Assembly (NCBI GenBank): GCA_034509925.1
Contig: CM067533.1
Coordinates: 5,772,535 to 5,836,534 of the forward strand
Source: Hirudinaria manillensis
Taxonomy: Eukaryota; Annelida; Clitellata; Hirudinida; Hirudinidae
Direction: 5' to 3'
Length of the DNA: 64,000 nucleotides
The notes below the pieces were generated by a model. The model was not told the origin of the DNA and made no database searches. It was given only the letters and a program-made list of their open reading frames with translations. Positions 22,433-36,126 of the stretch are shown here, one piece after another; position 1 is the first letter of the stretch; every line of letters begins with the position of its first letter. The position numbers and the translations under genes were made by a program.

Positions 22433-25048
22433 TTCTTTTTTCTACTTTCTGCATTTTTATTAAAATTTATTAGAATTAGAAATCTTTATAGAATTAATGA
22501 GATTAAGTTAAGTCATCGCTTCTCACATCGTACATCTAGTTCTGAACATCTAACCACCACGTCGATGTCAATGTCAACCTTCGCATCATCAAACTCATCA
22601 TCATCATCGTCATTATCGTCGTCGTCATCGTCGTAACAGACATCGAAAGATCATCACACTACAACTGGCTGTGTTCGTATCACCGTGGGGTCGTGCGGTT
22701 GATTGTCATTCCATAGCGGAAGGCTGGAGATGAGACATCCTTTGATCCAGGCAAACGATTCCACCGTGGATGCAGCGTAGCAACCACACCCTTTGAACCG
22801 AACACGCGCTTTCCACCCTGCTTTTACAGTTGTCAAGTTGAAAAGCCACTCTTGTACTTCCCGGTGATGCTTGTGATATTATTATAAATGAAAGGACTCG
22901 AAAATCGATGAGGGCTTTTTGAAGAAAACGCTTTGTTTAATTAATTCTAATTAATTTATTGTTTTTTTTGTTTTCATTATTTTTAAATATTAAAAAAAAG
23001 TTTTACTTTCTCGACTTGAAATTACCCTCATTCGGGTGAACATAGTTTTTATTAATTTTAAGAACACTAACACAAAAACACTCAAACACGTCGGTCGAGA
23101 GAAGACGAGAAAAGGTCTGAATGCAAAAGAGGCTCGGAATGAGTGGCGATCTTGTTAATTGTTTCGTCCACTTATCGGAAGAATGACAGACACCAGCCTG
23201 GGCAAAAGAATCATCTTGCTTCAGTGAAGATGCATGGAAGTTTATCAAAGCACGAACAAAAGCCTGGGACCTTCGAAAGCTCCGAGATGGGGCGATTCGC
23301 AGCACGTTTTATTCCAGATAAGAGGCCGTCGCAGCCACCTGGCGCAGTTCGGCGATTTTTGTTCCCCCGCAACTTTTCCTCGTTGGTGACTTCTTGATGA
23401 ATTAATTTAGAAAGGGATGACTTCTTTCAGAAGAGAAAAAAATGTTTTCCTGAGCGAGGATCGAATAAAACGCAAACGCTGAAAAGGAATTGGAAACAAT
23501 GAATAATCGAGGTTCGAGAGCAGAGCCAAGTGGTTAGATGTGCCAGAGATAAGATGGTTCACAATTGAACGTTATAAATATCTCTTATCAGATTATCACC
23601 GGGTTAATTGTTTCTCCATTCATTCATTTACACGAACGGTCGTGTGACACGAGAAATATTTGATAACGAGTGCCTGCTATTTGGTTACCGACTCCTCATC
23701 TGGAGTTTCTAATCTTGTCCTGGATTGGACGGGTGTATGGACGGACGGACGGACGGCGGACGGATGGGTAGATGGACGGACCACCGAGATCGTGTGATAA
23801 GCTCGGAGTTTGTGTGACGGCGACGACTACGATGATGATGACACCAGTCAGATGACATTGACACTAGACGTCCGCTATCGTGTCCATCTCGACATTTCCA
23901 CGTCATTCCAGGTTGCTCGCTTCTCGTGGTGGTCGTCTGATTTATGAGCGCCTTCTGGTGGCGGGCATTAACAGGTGTTTGTTTCAGGGACACGACAAAA
24001 AGTCATTATGTCAATGGAGTAGAACTGCTCGAGAGTAGCGGCGTGTGACGGTCGCTGATGCGTGGAGGACTTTTCGACCGTGGATGGTCTCGGATCCCAG
24101 ATGATTACTTCATTAAGTGCACTGGAGTTATTCAACTGTTGGTCTCGTGTTTTACTCTGTAACTCGATCCTTATGTCCGCTCAGTATGATAATTTATCAA
24201 TGGATGACTTTCGTTCATCCTTAATTTGATTGTTTTAAATGGAAAGTGAATAAAACTCGATGAAAATGAATTTTTAAATGTTCGTTTCAGTTTCTTGTGA
24301 CAAGTATCTTGTGTTCTTTCCTTTCTCGGATGCTGATAATGATTATGATGATGATGGTGAGGAGGAGGAGGAAGAGGACGATGATGGTGGTGATGACGTC
24401 GACGTTGGCGGACGTACAAAGCATGTGATTGCAAATTATTAAGAGCTGAACACTCCTTGCGAATCTTTGTTTGAAGAAACACATCGAAGAAAACATGATT
24501 TGCATAAAACCTTTGTAATGACTCAAGCACGACTTGTTTTGACTTGAGTTGGTTTCCATCGATTACATTTAAAATACTTTGATTTTTAATTAATTAAAAT
24601 AATTGCAATAGATTTTAAATTAAAGTGAAGTGAATTTATTTATTTACGATAAATTAAATTTATTTAAATTAAACAATTTAAATTGATTAATAAGATAAAT
24701 TCTCATTAAACGACAAAATAATTAATTCAAATTAATCGAATGATAGACATTTCTTTCGCTCGTTCAAACGTTCAAAGTTTTCTGAAATATAATTGTAATT
24801 TCCAATGCAATGCAAGATAAAATGCTGCCAAAAAAAATAAATTAAATTTAAAATTTAAAATTTCAATTCCATTTAAGTTTCTCCACTTCAATCCTCGTAT
24901 TCTGTTCTATGTTTGATTTACCTTCTGCACTCGATTAACTTTTAAACGTTTTCGTAAACATGGCCTTTCGGCATTAAAAATGATCTTCAGTCATCAATCA
25001 GCGACTGCTTTTGATGGCTTCGATAAAATCGACGGCGAGTAGTTCCCC

Positions 25049-25106
25049 GTTGTCATGGCAAATCAAACGTCAACAACAAAAGTGAGTCCCTGTTGCCATT
25101 GGTTAC
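25049..25106. promoter_or_regulatory. Pair of RFX X-box-like motifs
   Basis: GTTGTCATGGCAAA at 25049-25062 and GTTGCCATTGGTTAC at 25092-25106 both resemble the RFX X-box (GTTNCC-spacer-RGYAAC), each with one or two mismatches, 30 bases apart. RFX factors drive ciliary genes in animals. The surrounding sequence is moderately GC-rich, but no transcript is recognised. Confidence 0.3.
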
Positions 25107-25187
25107 GGTCGTGAGGGTGTCGAGAGGCTGAGTGGAGTGGGGTTCATCCGTCACCATTATTATAACAACGACCTCAATCACAATAAT

Positions 25188-25267
25188 AATCAATCACAAT
25201 CATAATCAATCACTATCGTAATCAATCACTATCGTAATCAACCACAATCATAATCAATAAGAATCAT
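25188..25267. repeat. 16-bp tandem repeat, five copies
   Basis: The unit AATCAATCACAATCAT, with small changes (CACTATCGT variants), repeats five times in register at 25188-25267. More degenerate AATCATAA-type sequence follows to about 25385. Confidence 0.8.
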
Positions 25268-26571
25268 AACTGTAATCGTTACAATCGATCAATCCCAAGA
25301 CTCTACCATAATCGTAATCATGATCATGTTAACAATCATAACTACCATCATCATAACCTCAACCGCGATCATAATCATGACTGCAGGATAGTCATAGAGC
25401 ACATGGCAATGAAGGGCTTCCCTCGTCACAAGTCATCGAGGATCTCAGAAGAACATTCAACAGTCACGTGTTCAACTCAACTCTTCAGAGGAAAATTCTG
25501 GAAAACATCGCCTCGGGGTACCCTGGCAATAGACGGATGGATGGATAGAGGAACGGACGGACGGCTTGATGGACGGATGGATGGGTATCCAGGTTGTCAG
25601 TTGAATGCCTGGATTGAGATATAAAATATTTCGTTATGGATTGATGTTGAAGATTTCCTTTTTAGTGGTATTATTGACATCCAGTTTTCAGGCTTCTTAA
25701 CAAGTAGGAGCGAACTATATTTCTGTACGATTATCTACTCCTCAGTTATGCCAGGCACATTCTGTCAACATTTTGAAAATTATCCCCTAAATGTAACCCA
25801 AATTAAATTTTGATTTCCACATCACGGCTGAGAGTTGAAACTCTGGTTGTTATCAATGATTATCATTGATTGTTGTGTATTAGTAACACTGATGCTGTTA
25901 ATGTTATTATTGTTGTTATTGTTCGTGTCGTTGTCGTTGGTGTTGTCGTCGTCGTCGTCGTTGTTGTTCTTATCCAAAGCAATGCCGGTTGGCGACAAAA
26001 TGAAAATTACATTCAAATTCATGTTCATTGACGCCAGATATTCGTCTCGTGTCTAGACGAACCAAGTTTCCTTCTGATTCTCGTTGAATGCTTTTAAATC
26101 CTTCGCTTTCTTTGTCCTGCCTCGTCTTCCGATCAGAAATGGCGATAAGTTTCCTTGTTTTATATTCGATCGACCGATTATTTATTGCCGAATAAATCCT
26201 TCGAGTTTTAACGCTTTTATTGTAACTTCAACTTAAAAGAACAACTTGAAAAGAACAGCATCAACGAGTCAGACTTCGTGACCGCGCGAACAAATTGAAA
26301 ACAAAAACAGGGCGCTATATAAATCAACTGCATTCGGAGGAGCGAAAAAAAAAACTTCTTGTAACTGTAGTTGTACCTGTTGTTGTTGTTGTTGTCGTCG
26401 TCGTTCTCGTTACAACAATGGCCTCGACAACAACAACAACAACAACAGCAGTTTGTGTCATGTCGAAATTAAAAGTTTTATTTTGCTTTATTTATTAAAT
26501 TTTTCCTCACTAAATAATTTATCTTTAATAATTAAATTGTAAGACGTGTTGATGTAAATATTCAATATAGG

Positions 26572-26876
<305 letters not shown>

Positions 26877-29800
26877 ATATTAGGCTGGAATGAATCATCT
26901 AATGCATGCGAACATAAGGAGGTAGAGAGAGGTTGAAAGGTCCCGTTGTTGTTGTTGTTATTATTGAATTACTTCCAGCAGCAACGTTCCATCTTAATGT
27001 GATATCGGAGCAATTAATCTCTATGAGCGCTCCTAAGAAACGACGCTTCTCCTGTAGTTGTTGCTGCTGTTGCTGATGGTGATGATTATGATGGCGATGA
27101 TGATGATGATGATGAGGAGGAGGAGGACGATGACGTCGTCGACGACGATGGTGATCCAATCCAATGGTGGTCATGGTGGATCAATGCCGAGCTTCATTGG
27201 TATCGTCGACAGCGATTAAGGGTCGCCACGGTCACGGATTATCCTCTTCCTACTCCTCCCCGTCATCCGGACTCTTCCTGGTCCTGGGATGTCAACCTGG
27301 GATGGCTTTGCACGGACTCCTTCTCGGTGTCCACAGCGGTCCGGTGTCGGTGAGATTTTATTGTGCAGTTTGAACAATTATGAAACTCCAGAGTGGAGAT
27401 GGAGTCTCGCCTGATCGAATTAAGGAGCAGGTGTTCACCGTTGTGTGCTGCAGTCCAAAGACACGAAAGTGATGGCTTTCGTGACGAGCAGAGAGCTACG
27501 TTGGCGTCTCTTCGCTCTGGATTTTGACGTCAATGCATCAAAAATATAATTCGATTACTCCTCTGCTAAACATGTCCGAAAAGATTTCCTCGCGGTCGAG
27601 AGAGCCAGTCTTACGAGCAGAAACACGGTCGGCATGGTCGGCATATGAAAGCGATTGTCCGCTAATCGTGTTAGGGAAAGACGGATTAAGATGCAGTGGT
27701 CCAATTAAAAGATTCGCCTCTTCCTCCTCCTTCTCATCCTCCATCCATTCTACTCGGATTCATAGTCAACAGGCGCTCGAGACGACGACGACGACAACGG
27801 CAGTAGCAGCAGCAGAAGCAGCAGCAGTAGTAATACCAAAACAATATCAACTACAAATGTAACTCAACAAGTCTTGTTTACTTTTGTTCACCAAGAAACA
27901 AAGTTATTTTTTTTTTTAGTCTGTAGACTGAAACTCCAATCCACTCTGAAGAAGAACTGACCATTTAAACAATGTTTTGTTATTTATTTGTTCATAAATA
28001 CATGTCCTCTCCTTGTCTTAAACAATTGTTGACCATGGCTTACCACGGTGAAGGTGTGTCTGATCTGTTTTTTCGAGGGCAGACTGAGAATTGATTGTAT
28101 CTAGTAATTGAACTAATGAGAATCATTGATGTTTCCGATGAAGCCATTAGACGAACGTAATTCCAATGCTGATGGGGAGCAGAGATAACCTTGACTTCAA
28201 TGAACCTCTAATGACCCTCAAAGTTCTGCTCACAGCTGGGCACTGCTTTGCGGTCCCTTCCTTGGTACTTAGGACCCGACTTGTGTTGCTCGAGTAGATG
28301 TAAACAATGTTAAACGATAATGTTATTCAACTCGTACTAATCTTTGTTGTCTTGGTGAAATTGAGAGACCACAAACCTCTCCGTTTGATATGTGATTCTG
28401 GATTCCGATAGAGTTTTTGTTTCCTGAGGTTTTACGTCCCAGGTGTACCGATGTTCTTTTGATTGATTTCTTTGGTTGAACTCTTATTACTTGTTGGCTT
28501 TCATCTGCCTCTTTAGTCGGTGATTGAAGACTCGGTCAGAGATTGAATGCTGATAATCATTGATTGAAAGTTGATAACTATTGATGGAAAGTTGATAAAT
28601 GAATAAAATCGATAATTGATAATTACTGTTTAAAAGTTGATAATTCGTCTTCCATCGGGTCAACCTCGTGATTAATAATACATGCATCAATAACTTTCAC
28701 AACTCCTTAGAATCAATTTCGAAGCCATACATTATGTATACTGTCGATATCATCCTCATTATCATCACCAGCGGATAATGAGAGACGCTGTTATCATTAT
28801 GTTAATGAGTTGTTTACTCTGTTACGTCAGTTTATACCGTTTAAATTGGATTAAAGTTTTTAATTAACTTTGATTGGCAAAACATTTGCCAATCAAATTA
28901 TCATCATTTTTTTTTATTAATTTAAAATTTTATTATTTTTATTATCTGACAATTTTTTTATTTATTATTTAAATTCGCACGTTTTTATTTGAGCTTTAAT
29001 TGCAGGTCATTGATTGATATGAAGATCTCATCTGCTGCTTTTCATTGAATGTTTGGGCGACTGGTTGGCTCCTGTTTTGAACTTACAGAGAAGCAACAGG
29101 GAGCAACATGTCTGCCCAAGAAGCACGACGACGACGACGATGATGATATTGATGATGATGACGATGACGGCTATGGTATTTATGATGATGGTAATTATCT
29201 TTATTGACATAATTGGTAAATATTAAACGTATAACGTACAGCGACAACCATTAAACATCAACATCTGACACAAACAAAACCCAAACGGACAAACAACAAG
29301 TAGGATGGAAGGATGGAAGGATAGAAGAAGACGTCCGTGATCTTAAAATGGCATTCAACGAAGCGTCAGTGAAGGTAACAACCGATACGTCGATGGTACC
29401 TCGGTTGACACTCGATTGTCGCTGGAATGATTCGATCAAAGACACAATCAAAGGTCTCCATGCAACTCAGCACGCTCTGCAGAACGCATTAAACGCTTGG
29501 TCAAACAGACCACGTCAACAAGGGAGCTCCACGGAGGGAGGCTCGGTTGGGATGGGTTGGACTGGGTTAGAATTCTCCACGCATACCTGAGTAGATTGTC
29601 CTTGCGTGTCGACTTTGAGAATGGAAACCTGGTACTGTGAAAAATGAATCGTCGACTGCTCTTTGAAATGCTAGGAGACCCAAGGCAGCCTCGGGGAGCT
29701 ATGAGACCCGAGAATTGGGGTCCTCGATCGCATCGGGGGCAGAACGACTCCAGAGGTGTTGCCGATAGAACTCAAGATAAACAAACTAAATTTGCTACTC

Positions 29801-30846
29801 CTCATTTTCCTTCGCTCAAACACGTATGGCGTATACGTGGGGCTTAACGTTACATGACTGGCATATCTCCCCTGGGACCTTTTCGGCCAAGATGGTGATG
29901 ATGATGATGTTGATTGTGGTTGGAGTGTTGAATATGGTAGCTTCTTGGTGAATTTATGACTTATCTTTAATTTGAACTTACATTCCTCTGCAACAACATG
30001 GGCATCATTCATCATCGTCATCACCATTGTCGTCGTCATCATCATCATCATCATCACCAATATCATAATCATCACAGCCGTCAGAACCGCAAGCTTCATG
30101 TCATCTGCCATGTCTTCTTCAACGGTTGTTGTTGCACTCGAGATCCGATGAAAATCATTATCACAACTTAACTTACTTACGTAATCGTCATCATCATCAT
30201 CACTTAATATGCCAATTGGATGGATGCCGTGACGTGTAATTATAATAAAATTATGAATAAAAACGTGTTTATCTAGAAAGAGTCAACGTAGCCAAAGTAA
30301 ACAAAAGGCAACACTTCGAGTATACACAGAGGAGCGGGCGATATTACATCCATCCCTAGCATAGAATCGATACTCATCGAGAGGCATAGAATAAGAAACT
30401 GTAATATCGCTTTACATGGAAGCAGCTACAACCAGGAGGAAGATTGTAAACGCAGGCGTGTTTACGTTCGTCCAATTAAGTCCATTGTTTGTATGTTTCA
30501 CGAGTGTGTTTCATCACATCCTGTGCCTTGATATCCAAACATCACGAACATCAGTTCAATTTCTGACACCTCGTTTGAATGAAAAACATTTAATTCAATT
30601 ATCCAAACAATCCCGTCTTAATGATGACGATGATGACGTAACACTATTAGTGGAATGATCCGTGAACGCTCGTACCTGTGTATCATCCTGGTCATTACTA
30701 GTGTCATTATCATCATCATCATCATCGTCGTCGTCATTATTAGCAGTAGCGTCATCATCACCATCGTCATCATCATCGTCGGGGTAAGTAGCCGATATTC
30801 AGTTACGATTAGATCATGCACGCTTCCCTTACGCTTCTGTCCGACA

Positions 30847-30956
30847 CGGCAACAGCAACAACAACAACAACAACATCAGCAACAACACTAACAACAACAC
30901 CAACAAGAACACCAACAACAACATCAACAGCAGCAACATCAACAACATCAAGAGAA
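30847..30956. repeat. CAA/ACA-rich triplet repeat
   Basis: An interrupted CAA/CAG/ACA tract gives poly-Gln or poly-Thr in different frames. No flanking coding exon is recognised, so it is treated as a microsatellite rather than a protein. Confidence 0.75.
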
Positions 30957-32022
30957 GAAACAGTTGCACTCCGGCATATCGTCTCCAATGGAAAACACTT
31001 TCACTCCAATTAACAACGAAGAAGTTATTCCAGCTCCCCTAATTAAATTCTCCTCCGAATGTGCCCGGGAGGCATGGAAAGCCAAGTGTATCCAGTGGCA
31101 GACGATAAACAACAGCAACAATATCGTCGACTTATCGTCCACTCACGCCTTCCAGAACTTGTGACGCAATCCATCCGAGCAGATCCGACTGACAGGCCTG
31201 TCGAGAGGTTGAGAATGATTTCATCAGAGCATCTTCTCGCTGATAAGGAAAATGTGCAACAAGCAGGGAGCTTCTTTCCAGGATTTCCTCCTCCTTACTT
31301 GTCTTGCTGTTGTTGTTGTTGTTCTTATTATTATTATTGTTGTTATTATTATTTTTCCTTTATTAGCCCAGCCAAAAACTCACGAACAACAATCAATTCA
31401 TACAATTCATAATCCGATTCAATAATTTTAGGTCCGCCAATGGGTCTGGGAAATCCCGTCAGACCATTCAAAAAAGGGAACTTTCAAGTCGATCTTACGA
31501 GTCATTGTACATTCACAAATGTCATTCAATTCAACTTCTTTTTTCTTCTTCTCCAGGCGTTATTTTTATAAGTTCGCCAAATCTTATGGGTCTCCTGCAA
31601 CGTTTTGATGGAGGTCCACATGAGGAACCTCCTCGAGACCCCAAATCTTCTCCAAACCCTCCAAAACTCTTCTGCTATTGCTCCTCTCCAGTTCAAGACC
31701 AGGGCGGTGATGGTATTATTATTATTATTATAATTATAATAATTTAAAAAAAATTATTATTATTATTATCATTATCATTATTCGAGTGGCCGACATATTG
31801 ATAAGAAACAAGTCCAGCGTTGTCACTGGGGGAAGGGGATTGAAATTCCAGTTGGTTGTTCTTAATTGAAAGCAAACACACAACGATTCCATTTCAACAT
31901 TCAACAGGAGTTGGAAAACACGTCCTTTTTCTTTCTTTTTTTATCTTCTCCGTTAATTATTTCGAAATAAATCATTTTCTCTGTTTAATTTTATTGATGT
32001 TATTATTAATAATATCGTCATT

Positions 32023-32150
32023 GTAACATAATAATTAATAACATTTAATATCATTAATAATGTTATTATTATTATTATTATTAATGTTATTATTATTGTT
32101 TATATGTTATCAATATGACATAATAATTAATAACATTTAACATCATTAAT
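32023..32150. repeat. Direct repeat of an AT-rich block about 91 bp apart
   Basis: Blocks built on ACATAATAATTAATAACATT, each followed by TAA-T/C-ATCATTAAT, occur at about 32027 and 32118 with ATT triplets between. They form the left part of a 400-bp A/T-only zone that runs into the palindromic microsatellite at 32248. Confidence 0.6.
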
Positions 32151-32246
32151 GTTATCAATAATAATAACATTATTAATCATTATATTATAATAACATTAAT
32201 GATATTAAATATTATTAATATAACAATAACAAAATAATATTATGTT

Positions 32247-32247
<1 letters not shown>

Positions 32248-32300
<53 letters not shown>

Positions 32301-32323
32301 ATAATATTATATAATATTATTAA

Positions 32324-32375
<52 letters not shown>

Positions 32376-32376
32376 G
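32248..32376. repeat. (TAA)n followed by (TTA)n: palindromic microsatellite
   Basis: About eleven TAA units (32248-32280) abut TAT/TTA units (32281-32300). After a short AT-rich break another ATT tract runs from about 32321 to 32376. Complementary tracts in head-to-head order can fold into a long hairpin or cruciform. Confidence 0.85.
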
Positions 32377-32566
32377 AATTATTACTTAACACTTCTAACT
32401 TCTGTTCCTAACCCATTCGTACGAAGCGAGGCTTGTTGATGGCCATTTAATGAAATATCAATCACGTGACCTCAGCACGACCTCAACTTCGATATCCGGT
32501 CGTCGATAATATCGGAGTAACATTTACAGCGACCAGCCATCCAAGTTTTAATGTGTTAGGCACGCA

Positions 32567-32740
32567 AGTGGAGATGATGATGACGATGATGATGATGATT
32601 ATGATGATGAAGACGATGAAGATGATGATGGTGACGACGACGACGACGACGACGATGGTTATGACAATGGTGATCCTTATTATGACGATGACGATGATGA
32701 TGATGATGATGATGATGACGACGATGATGATAATGATGGT
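32567..32740. repeat. GAT/GAC compound triplet tract
   Basis: A mixture of GATGAT, GACGAC and TATGAT units runs for about 170 bases. It makes artificial Met-rich and Ile-rich frames on opposite strands. It is the longest of many CAT/GAT/GAC tracts between 22 and 47 kb. Confidence 0.85.
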
Positions 32741-33795
32741 TATGACGTGCGCGTATTTATTTTTCATCTCAATTAGGATTGGGTCGTATTAAATAAACTT
32801 GAGACGAGTATCGTCCATGAAGGGAATGTATCCCTTGCGCATCCCTTGTGTATCCCTTGTGTATCACTTGTGTTTCCTTCTGGATACACAGTCGCTCCAA
32901 TTAGGTGGAGAGCTTCAATTAGCCAATCACGTGACGAATATCGACATCGTCGTACTCATCCTCATCATCGCCGTCATCAGTTGACGTCGCTAACAACAAA
33001 GCTAACAGCGTGAATATCATCATCATCATTATCACCGTCGTCGTCGTCGTCATCATCACCATCACTATCACCAGCACCATCTAAATCAGCCCGCATGTTC
33101 GTCATCGCCGTAGCATCACCATCATCTCCCATTATCATCACCCCTATCATCGTCGTCGTCATCATAACCATGGCTTAGGCGCAGAGAAACATTGCGATGA
33201 CATTAGAAATCACCTGAGACCATGTGCATGTCTTAAATATCAGCCTACATCGTAAACGTCTTCGAATTGAAATTTATGCCATCACAACATCACGACGGCA
33301 CATCGGCACAACGACACAACAACGGCACAACGACACAACATCAGCACCTTGAAAACATTGCGGACCACCTCAAACGAGCTGATTCGATTCTTGCAAGTCG
33401 TCCCCTTCTTCTGACGAGCTTCGAATATGAAGAAGACGACGACGACGGCGATGACGGCGATGACGACAAGAGGTAACACAACAACAGCAGCAACAACAAC
33501 AACGACGACGTCAACAAGATATGCACATGCATATTCAAGATATCAAAGGTGTGAACTTTCAATTGAAAAAGAAGTTGCCGGTCTCTCTCTCGAGTGCCTT
33601 GGATTCACCGGTCCATGATGTCGGCCCGGCAGCACGGGCATAAATCCGGTCCAGCAAATGTCCGTGTAGGAACATGGCCGTCTCTCAACCCGGCTCTACA
33701 TGGAAGCGTATGTTTGTGCGTAAACGCCGGATAAATGACTTAAAAATCGATCCTACATCTCGAGTCTCCGTCCGTCTCGACCTGTCAATCGTGGC

Positions 33796-33960
33796 CCGGC
33801 TCCGCCCACCGACCTTTGATCTGGCCGTCGGGCTGCTCGCTCATTGGTCGGTCGAAAGTGATTCGTTCATAAAATTCGAGAGCACGGTGGGCGGAGTCGA
33901 GATGGCGGCCGTGATGGAGGGAGCCAATGAAAGAGTGGACATTTATTTGCTAAAGTGAGT
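33796..33960 (+). promoter_or_regulatory. Candidate promoter and 5' untranslated exon of the Iroquois gene
   Basis: This CpG-rich block is unlike its AT-rich surroundings. It has a GC-box at about 33802 (CCGCCC) and another at 33886-33895 (GGTGGGCGGA), inverted and direct CCAAT boxes (33843-33847 and 33924-33928), and a YY1-type GATGGCGGCC at 33901. A strong splice donor, AAA|GTGAGT, lies at 33954/33955. The Iroquois first coding exon, 2.2 kb downstream, begins right after an acceptor-like TTTCATCACAG. Joining the two would leave the short ATGGCG frame as an upstream ORF. Linkage is inferred, not proven. Confidence 0.4.
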
Positions 33961-36126
33961 CGTTTCATGAACACTGTGTCTCGGACAAACGAAGGAGATG
34001 GAAAAACATTCGTCTTAAAAAGGACTCATCAGGTTACTCCACCACGACTTTGAGACTTCTTCTTCTACGTCGTCTTCGTCGTCTTCAGCGTCTGCCGATC
34101 GTTCTCGAGAGTTTAAGATAAAAGTTTAATCGATTAAAAAACATAATAAAAGGAATTTAACGACAATTTGGAATTAATTCGTAAAGTTGTCGATCGGTTC
34201 TTGCTACTGTTGTTGGAAGACAAAGCGTTGTAGGAGAAAGACAGTCGTTGTAGTTGTTGATGTTGTCGTTTTAACGTTGTTGTTGTTGTTGACGGGAGCG
34301 GCCGACTACAAAGGCGACAGCAGACGATCGCAGACTCGTTTAGTCGAGTGGTGAGACAAATTTCCACCAAGTGGGACCTTCTTAAAAGGGGACCTTAATG
34401 CTCGGCCATTCAAAGGTAGACTTCGTTGTCTCTGTGTAGTCTGCCACTCAGACGAAGTATTTGGCATTTTTTAAATCGTCAATAACCTCTTTATTATGCA
34501 TTATTATGATCTGATCTGATAAAGTCCTGCTAGCATTTCTAGAATTCTTGTTTTACAAATTTTAGAGTTTATTTATTTCATTTCATATCATTTCTTTGTT
34601 GTTATAAAAGGAGATAATCTTAAACTTAAACTTAAACTTTACGCATAATTCCAGAAAATTCAGGAGAATTTCAGAGCATCGTAAAAACAAAAACAAAAAT
34701 CAAAAGGTTTGTAACATTTGCTAAACATTTGAGTTAATTTCTGATCACCTTTTCATTGTTTAAATCATTGTCTCCGATGTTCGATCCTCGATTCATGCCG
34801 ATGATATCGATACAATTGGACCTTATCGATGGACGGACACGCAAGCAGGACTGGAAAGAAAGGGGCTGCATTATTAATTCCCACCCACCTGGGTTGCAAG
34901 GGTACCACTTAGGAGCCCATCATAAGCTCGTTACTTTCGATTGCTATCTTTATCCTCTTTGTGGTAGTGCTTTCATTCGTCATCACCGTCGTCGTCATCG
35001 TCATACCCATTATCATTATTGATATTGTTAGGATCACCAGCTTAATCATCACTATCGACGATATCAGAATTAGATTTACAGCCATAACAACGATTCGTCA
35101 TCATCGTCGTCGTCATCTTCATCACTAATGTTATCGTATTCGTCGTCGTCATCATCTTTATCAATGCTATAATAACCACAACGACCTTATGTGATGATCG
35201 TCATCATGATCGTGAACGTGATCATCATCATCATCAGAAAGTGAAACGTTCATTGAATCCCTGATAAGGAAATCTGTTGAATGGAATCACTCGGTATCAT
35301 GTCGACATTTCACTTCAGGTGATACGAGCTTGTACTGTTTCTGATTTATCGTCATATTTTATCAATACACGATAACATTCGTTAGCACTACCAACCTATT
35401 ACGAGCACTATCAACATCCGGCTTACCGAGTAAGTTGCCAGGCAACGGGAAGAATCCGGGGAAGAGACGGGCCTGAGCAGGTCCGGCCCTGCCCTTTTTT
35501 TCGCTCGTAATATATCAAGCGGGGATTTCGGCAGATAATAAAGTTATTATTCTAGTTAAAGCATTCAAGTGACCACTCGATTTTGAAATGAACGTCCGAA
35601 GTCGAGTGGGTGGTCTTATCGTTGTTTGAGTTTGTTTTATTAGGACGAGTAGATCCTCGAATGTTCACCCATTTCGAGCCAATGGGAGGCGAAGATTATC
35701 ATCATCATAATCATAACCATCATGAACAACAACAACAACAACAATAACATAATCCTTATCAACCTTCTTGAAAATCGGCGACAATAATAAGAATAATAGC
35801 CATAATGATAACAACAACAACAACAACAACAACAATAATAATAATAATTGCATTAATTGCGATAATTTTCATAACAAGTTCTTTGTTCAAACTCCGATAA
35901 CGAAGCCTACGAGTACCCTTGGCAATCGCTTTCATCACCTCAAAAATCACGATTGAGATCATCATCATCATCACCACCATCATCGTCATCATCATCGTCG
36001 TAATCTTCATTACAGAATCACTACAACACCATCGATCCATCATCGTCACCATCAACAACAACGGCAACATCAGGAACAGCAACAACAAAAACAGCAACAA
36101 GAACAAGAGCAACAATTTCATCACAG
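33961..36126. other. Noncoding DNA before the first Iroquois coding exon
   Basis: Probably the first intron or 5' flank of the Iroquois gene. It contains triplet tracts at about 34979-35240 and 35694-36110, an X-box palindrome at 35434, and a GC-richer island at about 35400-35530. In the frame of the Iroquois ATG the sequence is open back to a TAA at 36001 but has no earlier ATG. Confidence 0.5.
35434..35446. promoter_or_regulatory. Perfect RFX X-box palindrome
   Basis: GTTGCCAGGCAAC is a perfect inverted repeat with a one-base spacer, matching the RFX consensus on both half-sites. It lies in a GC-richer island about 700 bases before the Iroquois start codon. Confidence 0.4.

Noticed and set aside
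32466-32792. Met-rich and Ile-rich membrane-like proteins
   Set aside because: They arise from a GAT/GAC triplet tract read in two frames; hydrophobicity comes from ATG/ATC codons only.
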